From: Spirochaetales bacterium
GTDB taxonomy: Bacteria; Spirochaetota; Spirochaetia; SZUA-6; DRHE01
Direction of reading: 5' to 3'
Length of the DNA stretch: 6,345 nt
Assembly (NCBI GenBank): GCA_023136785.1
Contig: JAGLQP010000119.1
Coordinates: forward strand, 1 to 6,345
This document shows positions 1-6,269 of this stretch, piece after piece. The stretch's first letter is position 1, and every line of letters begins with the position of its first letter. The notes beneath the pieces are model-generated. The model saw nothing but the letters and a program-made list of their open reading frames with translations, searched no databases and was not told where the DNA came from. The translations under genes and the position numbers were made by a program.

Positions 1-1320
1 GTACTGTGGAGCGATACCGGAGTGCTGACCATACTGACCGCGGGATCTGAGAACGGCCGGGCCAACACGCAAGCGTTCCGTTTCGAGGTCGCCGAGATGG
101 CCGCCAACCCCGCTTTCCAGCGGCTCGATGTGGACGGAGCCCAGGATATTATTCTTTCTCCCGATGAGAGTCAAGCAGCGGTTGTTCTTCAGGATCGGGT
201 CGTGTTGTACGACTATCTGACCTGGAGCAAAGTGTCTGAGTACTCTCACCCCGAAGCCCTGCAGGTGGCTTGGATATCGGAGGAGGAGTTGGTCATCGCC
301 GGCCGCAAGGTGATTGAGTTGTATACCCTCGATGGTGGCCGGAAGCGGTTGCTTGGGATTTCTCAACCGAACGGCTACAGTTTCTCCGCCGATGAAGAGG
401 CTGTACTGGCCACCGTGGGGGAGAGAACTTTCCAATCCACTGGGGTTGGTTGGATCGAGTCGGCAGGAGCGGTCCTGCGCAGCAGGAAGATCACATCGGA
501 CTCCTACCGGGTGTATGTAGAAGAAACCCCGGACAGACTGTTCAAGAACATGCTTATGATCCGGGATTTGAAAGGACTGATCACGACCACGCTGTTGGAG
601 CAGAAAGCGGGCGAGTTGGAACCGTTTCCCGAAGAGGATGATCCTCTCGATTTTGTGACCTTCGATCACGGCTCGCGGATCCGCAGACGGGAGATCTCCC
701 TGGTGTTCAACGTAATCGATTCGGTGGAGGGACTTCCCGCCATCCTCTCCGCACTTGCAGACTACGGCCTGCGCTGTACCTTCTTCGTTAACGGCGAGGC
801 CATCCGCAGCTACCCGGATGCGGTTCGGGAAATCTCTCGATCCGGCCACGAGATCGGGAGTCTCTTCTCGATTTATTTCGACATGACCGACGCACGCTTC
901 CGTCTGGACAAGGAGTTCATAAAGCGCGGATTGGCGCAGAACGAGGATCAGTACTTCGCGGCCACGGGTAAGGAGTTGTCCCTGTTGTGGCATGCCCCAT
1001 ACTACTTTGTGAGCTCCGATATCGTGCAGGCTTCCAGGGAGATGAACTACATCTATGTGGGTAGGGATGTGGATCCCTTGGATTGGGTGACCTGGGAAAT
1101 GAGTCTAACGACCAGGGATATTTACTTCCCGGCAAGCAAACTGGTTGAAAGAGTGGTAGAGGAAAAGAAACCCGGTTCGATCGTACCAGTCCTTGTCGGC
1201 AGGCCGGACGGCGACAGGGACGATTACTTCTTCCATAAACTGGATGTACTCATCGACGCATTAATCAAAAGGGGCTACGATATCGTACCCGTTTCTGTGT
1301 TGATTGAGCACGCGGAATAA
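1..1320 (+). CDS. Propeller-like / NodB-fold protein, probable pseudo-deacetylase (5' end missing)
   Basis: The reading frame is open to the left edge, so the GTG at 22 is probably internal; 439 residues are visible. Residues about 30-150 hold short beta-rich segments of WD40/TolB-propeller style (IILSPDESQAAVV, LYDYLTWSKV, QVAWISEEELVIAG, YSFSADEEAVLAT). From about residue 231 a polysaccharide-deacetylase (NodB) fold follows: a strand, then an LRCTFFVNGEAI block, SGHEIG, LLWHAPYYF, DVDPLDW, and a final helix and strand (LIKRGYDIVPVSVLI). The fold is recognisable but its active site is not. The TFDD motif reads VFNV (235-238), the metal-binding His pair after GHEIG is Leu288 and Tyr292, the Arg of RPP is His331, and the terminal Leu-His motif is absent. 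Inference: a non-catalytic, perhaps glycan-binding, envelope protein. Any signal peptide lies outside the window. Fold moderately sure; function unknown. Confidence 0.8.
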   Translation, partial: VLWSDTGVLTILTAGSENGRANTQAFRFEVAEMAANPAFQRLDVDGAQDIILSPDESQAAVVLQDRVVLYDYLTWSKVSEYSHPEALQVAWISEEELVIAGRKVIELYTLDGGRKRLLGISQPNGYSFSADEEAVLATVGERTFQSTGVGWIESAGAVLRSRKITSDSYRVYVEETPDRLFKNMLMIRDLKGLITTTLLEQKAGELEPFPEEDDPLDFVTFDHGSRIRRREISLVFNVIDSVEGLPAILSALADYGLRCTFFVNGEAIRSYPDAVREISRSGHEIGSLFSIYFDMTDARFRLDKEFIKRGLAQNEDQYFAATGKELSLLWHAPYYFVSSDIVQASREMNYIYVGRDVDPLDWVTWEMSLTTRDIYFPASKLVERVVEEKKPGSIVPVLVGRPDGDRDDYFFHKLDVLIDALIKRGYDIVPVSVLIEHAE

Positions 1321-1353
1321 ATTAGGATTTATGTCGGCTCGTCCGATGATAAA

Positions 1354-1366
1354 GAAAGGGTAAAGG
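1354..1366 (+). promoter_or_regulatory. Ribosome binding site of fliS
   Basis: Two purine blocks, GAAAGGG (1354-1360) and AAAGG (1362-1366), precede the start. GAAAGGG lies 10 bases before the TTG at 1371, and AAAGG lies 4 bases before it but 13 before the ATG at 1380. The spacing favours TTG slightly but does not settle it. Confidence 0.5.
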
Positions 1367-1370
1367 CGCT

Positions 1371-1799
1371 TTGAACACAATGAATCCTCTACGGAGCTAC
1401 AAAGAAACGCAGATCAAGACCGCTACACCGGGTAAGCTGATTCTGATGCTCTACGACGGTGCAATCAGGCATTTGAATCAAGCCCTCGAGGATCTGAGCA
1501 TGGAACATCGGCAATACGATAGCATCAGCAACTCTCTGATCAGGACTCAGGATATCATTGCCGAGTTGATGATATCCCTTGATTTTGACCGAGGCGGGGA
1601 GATCGCGAAAAATCTGTTCGGTCTGTACGTGTTCATGAACCGACGCCTGCTGGACGGTAACATCAGCAAGGACAAGGCACCTCTAGAAGAAGTGAAAACG
1701 CTTCTTACCGAACTGAGGGGCGCCTGGGCCGAGGTTGCCGACAAAGCAGGTGTGTCTACCGGATCCACTCAGGGCGGGGGAGTCAATATCGCCGGCTAA
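1371..1799 (+). CDS. fliS: Flagellar export chaperone FliS
   Basis: FliS binds the C-terminal helix of flagellin in the cytoplasm, prevents early polymerisation and delivers flagellin to the flagellar export gate. The N-terminus carries the family signature: SYKETQIKTATPGKLILMLY matches the usual Y..tqI.tAsPgkLilmLYdga pattern. The rest is helical, with LDFDRGGEIAKNLFGLYVFM as the second conserved block. The length of 142 residues is normal. The tail (GVSTGSTQGGGVNIAG) is glycine-rich and probably disordered. The start is TTG at 1371, or ATG at 1380, which gives MNPLRSYKE and equally fits the family. FliS normally sits beside fliD or fliC; its place before polA is unusual in general but, as I recall, typical of spirochaetes, where the flagella are periplasmic. 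Family assignment is secure. Confidence 0.95.
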   Translation: MNTMNPLRSYKETQIKTATPGKLILMLYDGAIRHLNQALEDLSMEHRQYDSISNSLIRTQDIIAELMISLDFDRGGEIAKNLFGLYVFMNRRLLDGNISKDKAPLEEVKTLLTELRGAWAEVADKAGVSTGSTQGGGVNIAG

Positions 1800-1806
1800 G
1801 GAGGTG
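1797..1806 (+). promoter_or_regulatory. Perfect Shine-Dalgarno between fliS and polA, far from the ATG
   Basis: TAAGGAGGTG is fully complementary to the 3' end of bacterial 16S rRNA (anti-SD CACCTCCTTA). It includes the TAA stop of fliS. The polA ATG is at 1839, 32 bases after the site, much more than the usual 5-10. No ATG, GTG or TTG lies at proper spacing in any frame; the GTG at 1804 is inside the site itself. In the polA frame the nearest initiator-like codon is ATC at 1818. Confidence 0.6.
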
Positions 1807-1838
1807 GAAACAGCACCATCTCCGCTGAACATTCGTTC

Positions 1839-4529
1839 ATGAATGCACCTCTATATCTCGTCGACGGCTACAGTCTCATCTACCGTGCCTACTTCGCCTT
1901 AATCCGGCGACCGCTCATTAATTCCCAAGGACAGAACACATCGGCGGTATTCGGTTTCTTCGGCTCTCTGTTCAAACTATTCAAATTGAAAGATCCTTCC
2001 TATCTCGCCGTGGTGATGGATTCGGCCACGCCCACCTTCAGGCATGAGAAGTATCCCGAATACAAGGCGAATCGGGAGAAGGCGCCGCAGGACCTCCATG
2101 ACCAGGTGCTTGTAATTGAGGAGATTCTCGCCGCTCTGGGCGTCTCCTGCCTGCGCCGGGACGGCTTCGAGGCGGATGACCTGATGGCCACCCTTGCCGA
2201 GAAGTGCCGCCAGGAGGGGCGGGAGTGCTACATCCTTTCGGGAGACAAGGACCTCCTGCAGCTGGTTGGCGGCGGCGTGTACGTGATCCATCCTCCCAAG
2301 GGTGACGGAGATTTCTCCGTACTCGATCGAGAAGCGGTATTCGCATCCCGGAGCATCTATCCTGAGCAGGTAATCGACTACCTGGCCCTGGCCGGAGATC
2401 AATCCGACAACGTCCCCGGTGTAGCCGGTGTAGGGGACAAGATCGCAGTGAAGCTGCTATCCGAGTATTCCGACCTGGACACGGTGTACAAGGATCTGGA
2501 CGGTGTGAAACCCGCCGGTGTGAAGAAAAAACTCGAGGATGGAAGGAGCAGCGCATTTTTGAGCAGAGAGCTGGTCACCCTCCGTGCAGACGTTCCCCTG
2601 GATGCTAGCCTTGAGAATTTGCGACTCCTGAATCTGAACCGGGAAGCCGCCATTCCCCTGTTTGCCAGAGAGGGTATGAACCGTATTGTCGAGGAGCTCG
2701 GCGGCAAGGTCGAGGAGCAGCTTGCCGCGGCTCAGCTCACACCGGGAGGGTACGAGACCGTCCGCACCCCGGAAGCTCTGCAAGCCTGGATCGCGGAGGT
2801 ACGGAAAGCCGGAACATTCGCTTTCGACACGGAGACGGACAGTCTGGATCCCCTCCAGGCACATCCGGTGGGCTTTTCTCTGGCCACGGCCAAGGGCAAA
2901 GCCTGCTACATCCCCGTACAGGCAGCAGGTGTTGAGGTTCTGGATCTCGAGAAGGTGCTCACCCAGCTGCGCAGGATACTCGAAGATCCTGCCCTGACTC
3001 TAATCGGACAGAACATCAAATACGACTACAAGGTCATGGCTTGCCAGGGACTGGTGCTCCGCTGCCGTTTCTTTGACACCATGGTGGCCGCCTGGCTGCT
3101 CGATTCGGAGCGCTCCTCCTACAGCCTGGACAATCTGGCTCTTCAGCTGTTGAACTACAGGACCATTCACTACTCTGATGTGGTAGGAAAGGACAAGATC
3201 CTGGCGGATGTCGAACTAAGGCGGGCAACGGACTACTCGGGAGAAGATGCGGATATCACCTTCCAGCTCTTCCAGCTCTTCCAGTCACAGCTGGAGACTG
3301 AAGGGTTTGCGTCTATCTTCTCTGACCTGGAGATGCCTCTGGTGGGGATCCTGGCGGACATGGAGATCGCCGGGATCCGGCTAGATGCATCGGAGCTGCG
3401 CTCCTACAGCCCCGAGCTGGAGGTTGAACTGGCCCAACTGGAATCGGAGATCTTCTCTCTCTGCGGCCACAGCTTCAACGTTCGTTCTACAAAAGAGCTG
3501 CAGAGGGTACTTTTTGAAGAACTTGGACTCCCCCCCGTCAAGAAGACCAAGACCGGCCAGTCAACGGACAGCTACGTGCTGATGGAGCTTACCCGAACGG
3601 GGAACAAGGTCCCTGAACTGGTGTTGAATCACCGGCTGCTCTCCAAGCTTAAATCAACCTACGTGGATGCTCTGCCCGGGCTGGTCAACCCCGACAGTGG
3701 ACGCCTTCACACCCACTACATCCAGACCGGAGCCGCCACCGGCCGGCTGGCCAGCAAGGATCCCAACCTCCAGAACATCCCGGTCCGTGAAGAGTCGGGG
3801 CGGCGAATCCGTAAAGCCTTCGTTCCGGAGCCGGGGTATCACTTCTTGAGTGCCGACTACTCCCAGATCGAGCTGGTCGTGCTGGCCCATCTTTCAGGAG
3901 ATCCGATGCTCAAGGAAGCTTTCCATCAGGACAAGGACATCCACAGGCAGACCGCCGCTGTTCTGTTCGGAGTTCCCGAGCCGGAGGTGACCGCGGAGCA
4001 GCGGCGTATCGGGAAAACCATCAACTTCGGGGTGATCTACGGCATGTCCGCATTCCGGCTCGCCCGGGACCTGCGCATTCCCCGTAGGGATGCTGATGAG
4101 TTCATCCAGCGCTATTTTGAACGCTACGCCGGCGTAGACAGGTTCATAAAACAAACGGTCCGGGAAGCCGAGCGGACGGGATTCGTCCAGACGATCATGG
4201 GCCGGCGCCGCCCGATCAGCCGCATCAACAGCCGTAATCGTACCGAGAAGATGGCCGCCGAGAGGGTGGCTATGAACTCTCCGATTCAGGGCAGCGCCGC
4301 GGATATCGTGAAGCAGGCAATGATTGACGTAACCCGAGCCCTTGGGGAGAAAAAGATGAAGTCCCGGTTGCTGCTGCAGGTACACGACGAGCTGATCTTC
4401 GAAGTGCCCGAAGCGGAGCTCAGTCAGGCTCAAGATCTGGTCAAACAGAGGATGGAACAGGCGGTGAAGCTCTCCGTACCGCTGCGGGTCAGCCTTGAGG
4501 TCGGACCGACCTGGGGGGACATCCATTAG
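1839..4529 (+). CDS. polA: DNA polymerase I (5'-nuclease, 3'-5' exonuclease, polymerase)
   Basis: PolA fills gaps and removes RNA primers from Okazaki fragments and in excision repair. All three domains are present in 896 residues, near the usual length. The 5'-nuclease (about 1-290) keeps its acidic metal ligands: D9, D61, E111, D113, D114, D136, D138, D187, D190. The proofreading domain (about 310-490) looks active: FDTETD with D330/E332, NIKYD with D396, and Y466/D470. The polymerase (about 520-896) has motif A DYSQIEL (D673), the O-helix RRIGKTINFGVIYG (R722, K726, F730, Y734) and motif C QVHDE (H849, D850, E851). F730 is the position that decides dideoxynucleotide discrimination. Odd points: Val680 in motif A where Pol I usually has Arg, and a 9-base tandem repeat at 3261-3284. 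ATG 1839 gives the family N-terminus (LYLVDGYSLIYRAYF). fliS lies in the same frame 39 bases upstream. Confidence 0.98.
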   Translation: MNAPLYLVDGYSLIYRAYFALIRRPLINSQGQNTSAVFGFFGSLFKLFKLKDPSYLAVVMDSATPTFRHEKYPEYKANREKAPQDLHDQVLVIEEILAALGVSCLRRDGFEADDLMATLAEKCRQEGRECYILSGDKDLLQLVGGGVYVIHPPKGDGDFSVLDREAVFASRSIYPEQVIDYLALAGDQSDNVPGVAGVGDKIAVKLLSEYSDLDTVYKDLDGVKPAGVKKKLEDGRSSAFLSRELVTLRADVPLDASLENLRLLNLNREAAIPLFAREGMNRIVEELGGKVEEQLAAAQLTPGGYETVRTPEALQAWIAEVRKAGTFAFDTETDSLDPLQAHPVGFSLATAKGKACYIPVQAAGVEVLDLEKVLTQLRRILEDPALTLIGQNIKYDYKVMACQGLVLRCRFFDTMVAAWLLDSERSSYSLDNLALQLLNYRTIHYSDVVGKDKILADVELRRATDYSGEDADITFQLFQLFQSQLETEGFASIFSDLEMPLVGILADMEIAGIRLDASELRSYSPELEVELAQLESEIFSLCGHSFNVRSTKELQRVLFEELGLPPVKKTKTGQSTDSYVLMELTRTGNKVPELVLNHRLLSKLKSTYVDALPGLVNPDSGRLHTHYIQTGAATGRLASKDPNLQNIPVREESGRRIRKAFVPEPGYHFLSADYSQIELVVLAHLSGDPMLKEAFHQDKDIHRQTAAVLFGVPEPEVTAEQRRIGKTINFGVIYGMSAFRLARDLRIPRRDADEFIQRYFERYAGVDRFIKQTVREAERTGFVQTIMGRRRPISRINSRNRTEKMAAERVAMNSPIQGSAADIVKQAMIDVTRALGEKKMKSRLLLQVHDELIFEVPEAELSQAQDLVKQRMEQAVKLSVPLRVSLEVGPTWGDIH
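3261..3284 (+). repeat. 9-base tandem repeat inside polA
   Basis: TTCCAGCTC occurs twice, followed by a partial third copy TTCCAG, giving FQLFQLFQ (residues 475-482). It lies directly after the third exonuclease motif (Y466/D470). One unit equals three codons, so a change of copy number keeps the frame. Confidence 0.85.
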
Positions 4530-4539
4530 CGCTTCCTTT

Positions 4540-5130
4540 GTGCTTGGCCTCACCGGTAAGTACTGCTCAGGGAAAAACGCCATCGTTTCCTTCCTGCAAA
4601 CTTTGGGTTTCACGGAAATCGATGTTGACAAGGTCGGTCACCAGCTTCTCGGCGACGGCAGAATCAAGGAGAAGCTCCGGCAGCACTTCGGTGGCGAGAT
4701 CTTCACCGGGGAAGGACTCATCGATCGCCGAGCTCTCGGACAGAGAGTATTTCGGGATGTCCGGGAGCTGCGTGTGTTGGAGTCGATCATCCATCCGCCG
4801 ATGGTGAGACAGGTCGAGCTCACGCTGGAGAAGCTGAGCGGTAGTGTTGTCATCAATGCCGCCGTCATGTCTCGCATGGGTCTGGAGCGGGTCTGCCATG
4901 CGGTTGTCTGTGTCCGCGCCCCTCTGTTGCAGCGGGTCAAACGTGCCCGCCGGCGGGATGGGTCGAAGCTGATTCGAATATTGCGTCGTATGAGAGCGCA
5001 GCGGGGAATCTGTTCTAAATTGAATGCAAATGGCGTCGATATTTACTATGTAGACAACGATCGGGGGCTGGACCATCTCCATGCCCGGATCTTGAAGATC
5101 TTGAGGGAGAAAGGACAGGAAACAATATAG
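4540..5130 (+). CDS. coaE: Dephospho-CoA kinase
   Basis: CoaE phosphorylates the 3'-hydroxyl of dephospho-CoA with ATP, the last step of coenzyme A synthesis, in the cytoplasm. Starting at GTG 4540 the protein has 196 residues, normal for the family. The P-loop GLTGKYCSGKN opens the protein; its last position is Asn13 where Ser or Thr is usual. Further family blocks follow: DVDKVGHQLL (28-37), IDRRALGQRVF (61-71), LESIIHPPM with H85, and an Arg-rich lid VKRARRRDG. The usual 'D.PLLFE' acceptor-site segment is replaced by INAAVMSRMG. The start is uncertain: GTG 4540 best fits family length but has no Shine-Dalgarno. TTG 4495 would add 15 residues inside polA, and ATT 4525 sits 5 bases after GGGGGGA. 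Translation is probably coupled to polA, whose stop is 10 bases before the GTG. Family assignment is sure, exact start is not. Confidence 0.9.
   Translation: MLGLTGKYCSGKNAIVSFLQTLGFTEIDVDKVGHQLLGDGRIKEKLRQHFGGEIFTGEGLIDRRALGQRVFRDVRELRVLESIIHPPMVRQVELTLEKLSGSVVINAAVMSRMGLERVCHAVVCVRAPLLQRVKRARRRDGSKLIRILRRMRAQRGICSKLNANGVDIYYVDNDRGLDHLHARILKILREKGQETI
5111..5120 (+). promoter_or_regulatory. Ribosome binding site of the SPOR gene
   Basis: AAGGACAGGA lies inside the end of coaE, 12 bases before the ATG at 5133. The coaE stop (TAG at 5128-5130) is 2 bases from this ATG, so translational coupling is likely. Confidence 0.5.
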
Positions 5131-5132
5131 AT

Positions 5133-5825
5133 ATGGAACGCAATCGAGTTCTCTGGGTCATCTTCTCAATAAGCCTATTCCTGGTCGTGGTCCTGGCCGG
5201 CGGTTTGTATCTGCTGCGGCCCGTATCCAAGCAGGACGTCCGGGTGACTGCTGAGGAGACTCCCTCTATTCGGGGGTTTGACGCTTTTGAGTATGTTCGT
5301 GGGAAATCCGAGCTGCCCGGGCTGACGGAGGAGCCGGAGGAAGCGGAGGAGATGGTCATTATTGTGGGCGAGAGAGAGGAGGCGCCGACCCGGGAGCCGC
5401 CGGTCCGTGCAGAGGAGACCAAAACCGCAATTCCCGTACCGGAAAAAGCCATCGAACCTGCGCCCCGGGTGGTTTCCCGGCCCAAGACAACCAGACCGGC
5501 CGCGACCGTCCCCGTGACCAGACCTGTCCGAAAACCTGCTCCCCAACCCGCCCCTCGGGAGGTGAGCGTCACCGAGTATTGGATTCAGGCCGGATCCTAC
5601 ACCAGTCCCTCCCGGGCACAAGAAGTAGCCCAGGCTTTGGAGGATCAGGGACTCATCTCGAAGATCACCACTCGAGCCTTGAGCGGAAAAACCTACTATC
5701 GCGTGCGGATCGGTCCTTATCAGAGCAAGCTCGAGGCGGAAAAGTTCCTCGGGTGGGTCAAGGCGGTCAAGGGGTTTGAGTCGAGCTACATCTCCATGGT
5801 CTACACCAAACGGAGGGTTCCCTAG
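5133..5825 (+). CDS. Single-pass membrane protein with C-terminal SPOR domain
   Basis: SPOR domains bind peptidoglycan stripped of its stem peptides, which marks the division septum. The protein has 230 residues in the layout of FtsN-like and other septal SPOR proteins. A short basic cytoplasmic end (MERNR) is followed by one membrane helix (about 7-28, VLWVIFSISLFLVVVLAGGLYL). Next comes a long extracytoplasmic linker rich in Glu, then in Pro, Arg and Ala (about 62-145). The SPOR domain fills about 148-225: YWIQAGSYTSPSRAQEVAQA, a second helix-strand unit, and the hallmark YYRVRIGPYQSKLEAEKF. Inference: a cell-division or envelope factor in the periplasm. It follows coaE with a 2-base gap, so it is very likely in the same operon. 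It lacks the features needed to call it FtsN by name, so no symbol is given. Confidence 0.9.
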   Translation: MERNRVLWVIFSISLFLVVVLAGGLYLLRPVSKQDVRVTAEETPSIRGFDAFEYVRGKSELPGLTEEPEEAEEMVIIVGEREEAPTREPPVRAEETKTAIPVPEKAIEPAPRVVSRPKTTRPAATVPVTRPVRKPAPQPAPREVSVTEYWIQAGSYTSPSRAQEVAQALEDQGLISKITTRALSGKTYYRVRIGPYQSKLEAEKFLGWVKAVKGFESSYISMVYTKRRVP

Positions 5826-5891
5826 AGCTCAAGACCCATCCCCTTCAGCATTTCCCTCCTTTGTGCCGTAACCATTCAGCTCCTCTGCCAA

Positions 5892-6269
5892 ATGTTCAAG
5901 GTTGTCTTCTACTCATTGAAGGAACATCGCCTCCGTTTGAATTACTTCGTCTCCACCGGGGGGACGCCCAGTGGGCACACCGCCTTCGTCAGCGCCTTGA
6001 CCGTCTCGGTGGGTCTGAACCGGGGATTCTCGTCGGAGTTTTTCACGATCGTCTTCGTGTTTTCCTCTATCATCGTCTACGACATCGTGAGGGTGTGGGG
6101 GGCGGTGCAGACCCATTCCCGAATCCTGACCGTGCTGTTGGAGAAACTCCCCCCGGAGGATCGGATACAACTGCCCCAGTTGGTCGGTCACACGATCGGG
6201 GAGGTGCTGATCGGCCTGGCGGTGGGTGCCGGATTCGCCGCTGCCGTGTATTTCTTGTTTCAGGCTTAG
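5892..6269 (+). CDS. Divergent PAP2 family (DUF212) membrane protein; N-terminus probably longer
   Basis: The protein matches the DUF212 / divergent PAP2 family (B. subtilis YuiD type), related by sequence to acid phosphatases and haloperoxidases but of unproven function. Seen here: STGGTPSGHTAFVSAL (21-36, the PSGH motif), a membrane segment ending in YD (63-64), LVGHTIGEVLIG (H100, E104) and a last membrane helix (about 104-123). The family's usual GVRR..G segment after YD reads VRVWGAVQTHSR, so a putative phosphate-binding Arg is altered. From ATG 5892 there are only 125 residues; relatives have about 150 and begin with another membrane helix. That helix is encoded in frame just upstream (5850-5891, ISLLCAVTIQLLCQ), but the frame has no ATG, GTG or TTG between the SPOR stop at 5823 and 5892. 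The true start is therefore unknown. Family assignment is good; boundary and activity are uncertain. Confidence 0.8.
   Translation: MFKVVFYSLKEHRLRLNYFVSTGGTPSGHTAFVSALTVSVGLNRGFSSEFFTIVFVFSSIIVYDIVRVWGAVQTHSRILTVLLEKLPPEDRIQLPQLVGHTIGEVLIGLAVGAGFAAAVYFLFQA

Noticed and set aside
1334..1346. Small hairpin TCGG-ctcgt-CCGA between the first gene and fliS.
   Set aside because: Only four strong pairs and no T-tract, so not a terminator.
1318..1351. Possible sigma-28 flagellar promoter before fliS (TAAA at 1318, TCCGATGA at 1342).
   Set aside because: The spacer is 20 bases rather than about 15 and the -10 element is imperfect; the gap to the upstream gene is only 50 bases.
3530..3536. Run of seven C in polA as a phase-variation tract.
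   Set aside because: It encodes the conserved LGLPPVKKTKTG block of an essential-type gene; short run in GC-rich coding sequence.
3894..4631. Long open frame on the minus strand across the polA/coaE junction (245 codons).
   Set aside because: It lies opposite well-conserved polA and coaE coding sequence, shows no recognisable domain, and is a shadow of GC-rich codon use.
5015..5572. Minus-strand open frame of 185 codons opposite coaE/SPOR.
   Set aside because: Low-complexity Gly/Ser/Thr translation is the mirror of the Pro/Glu-rich SPOR linker; no own ribosome site.
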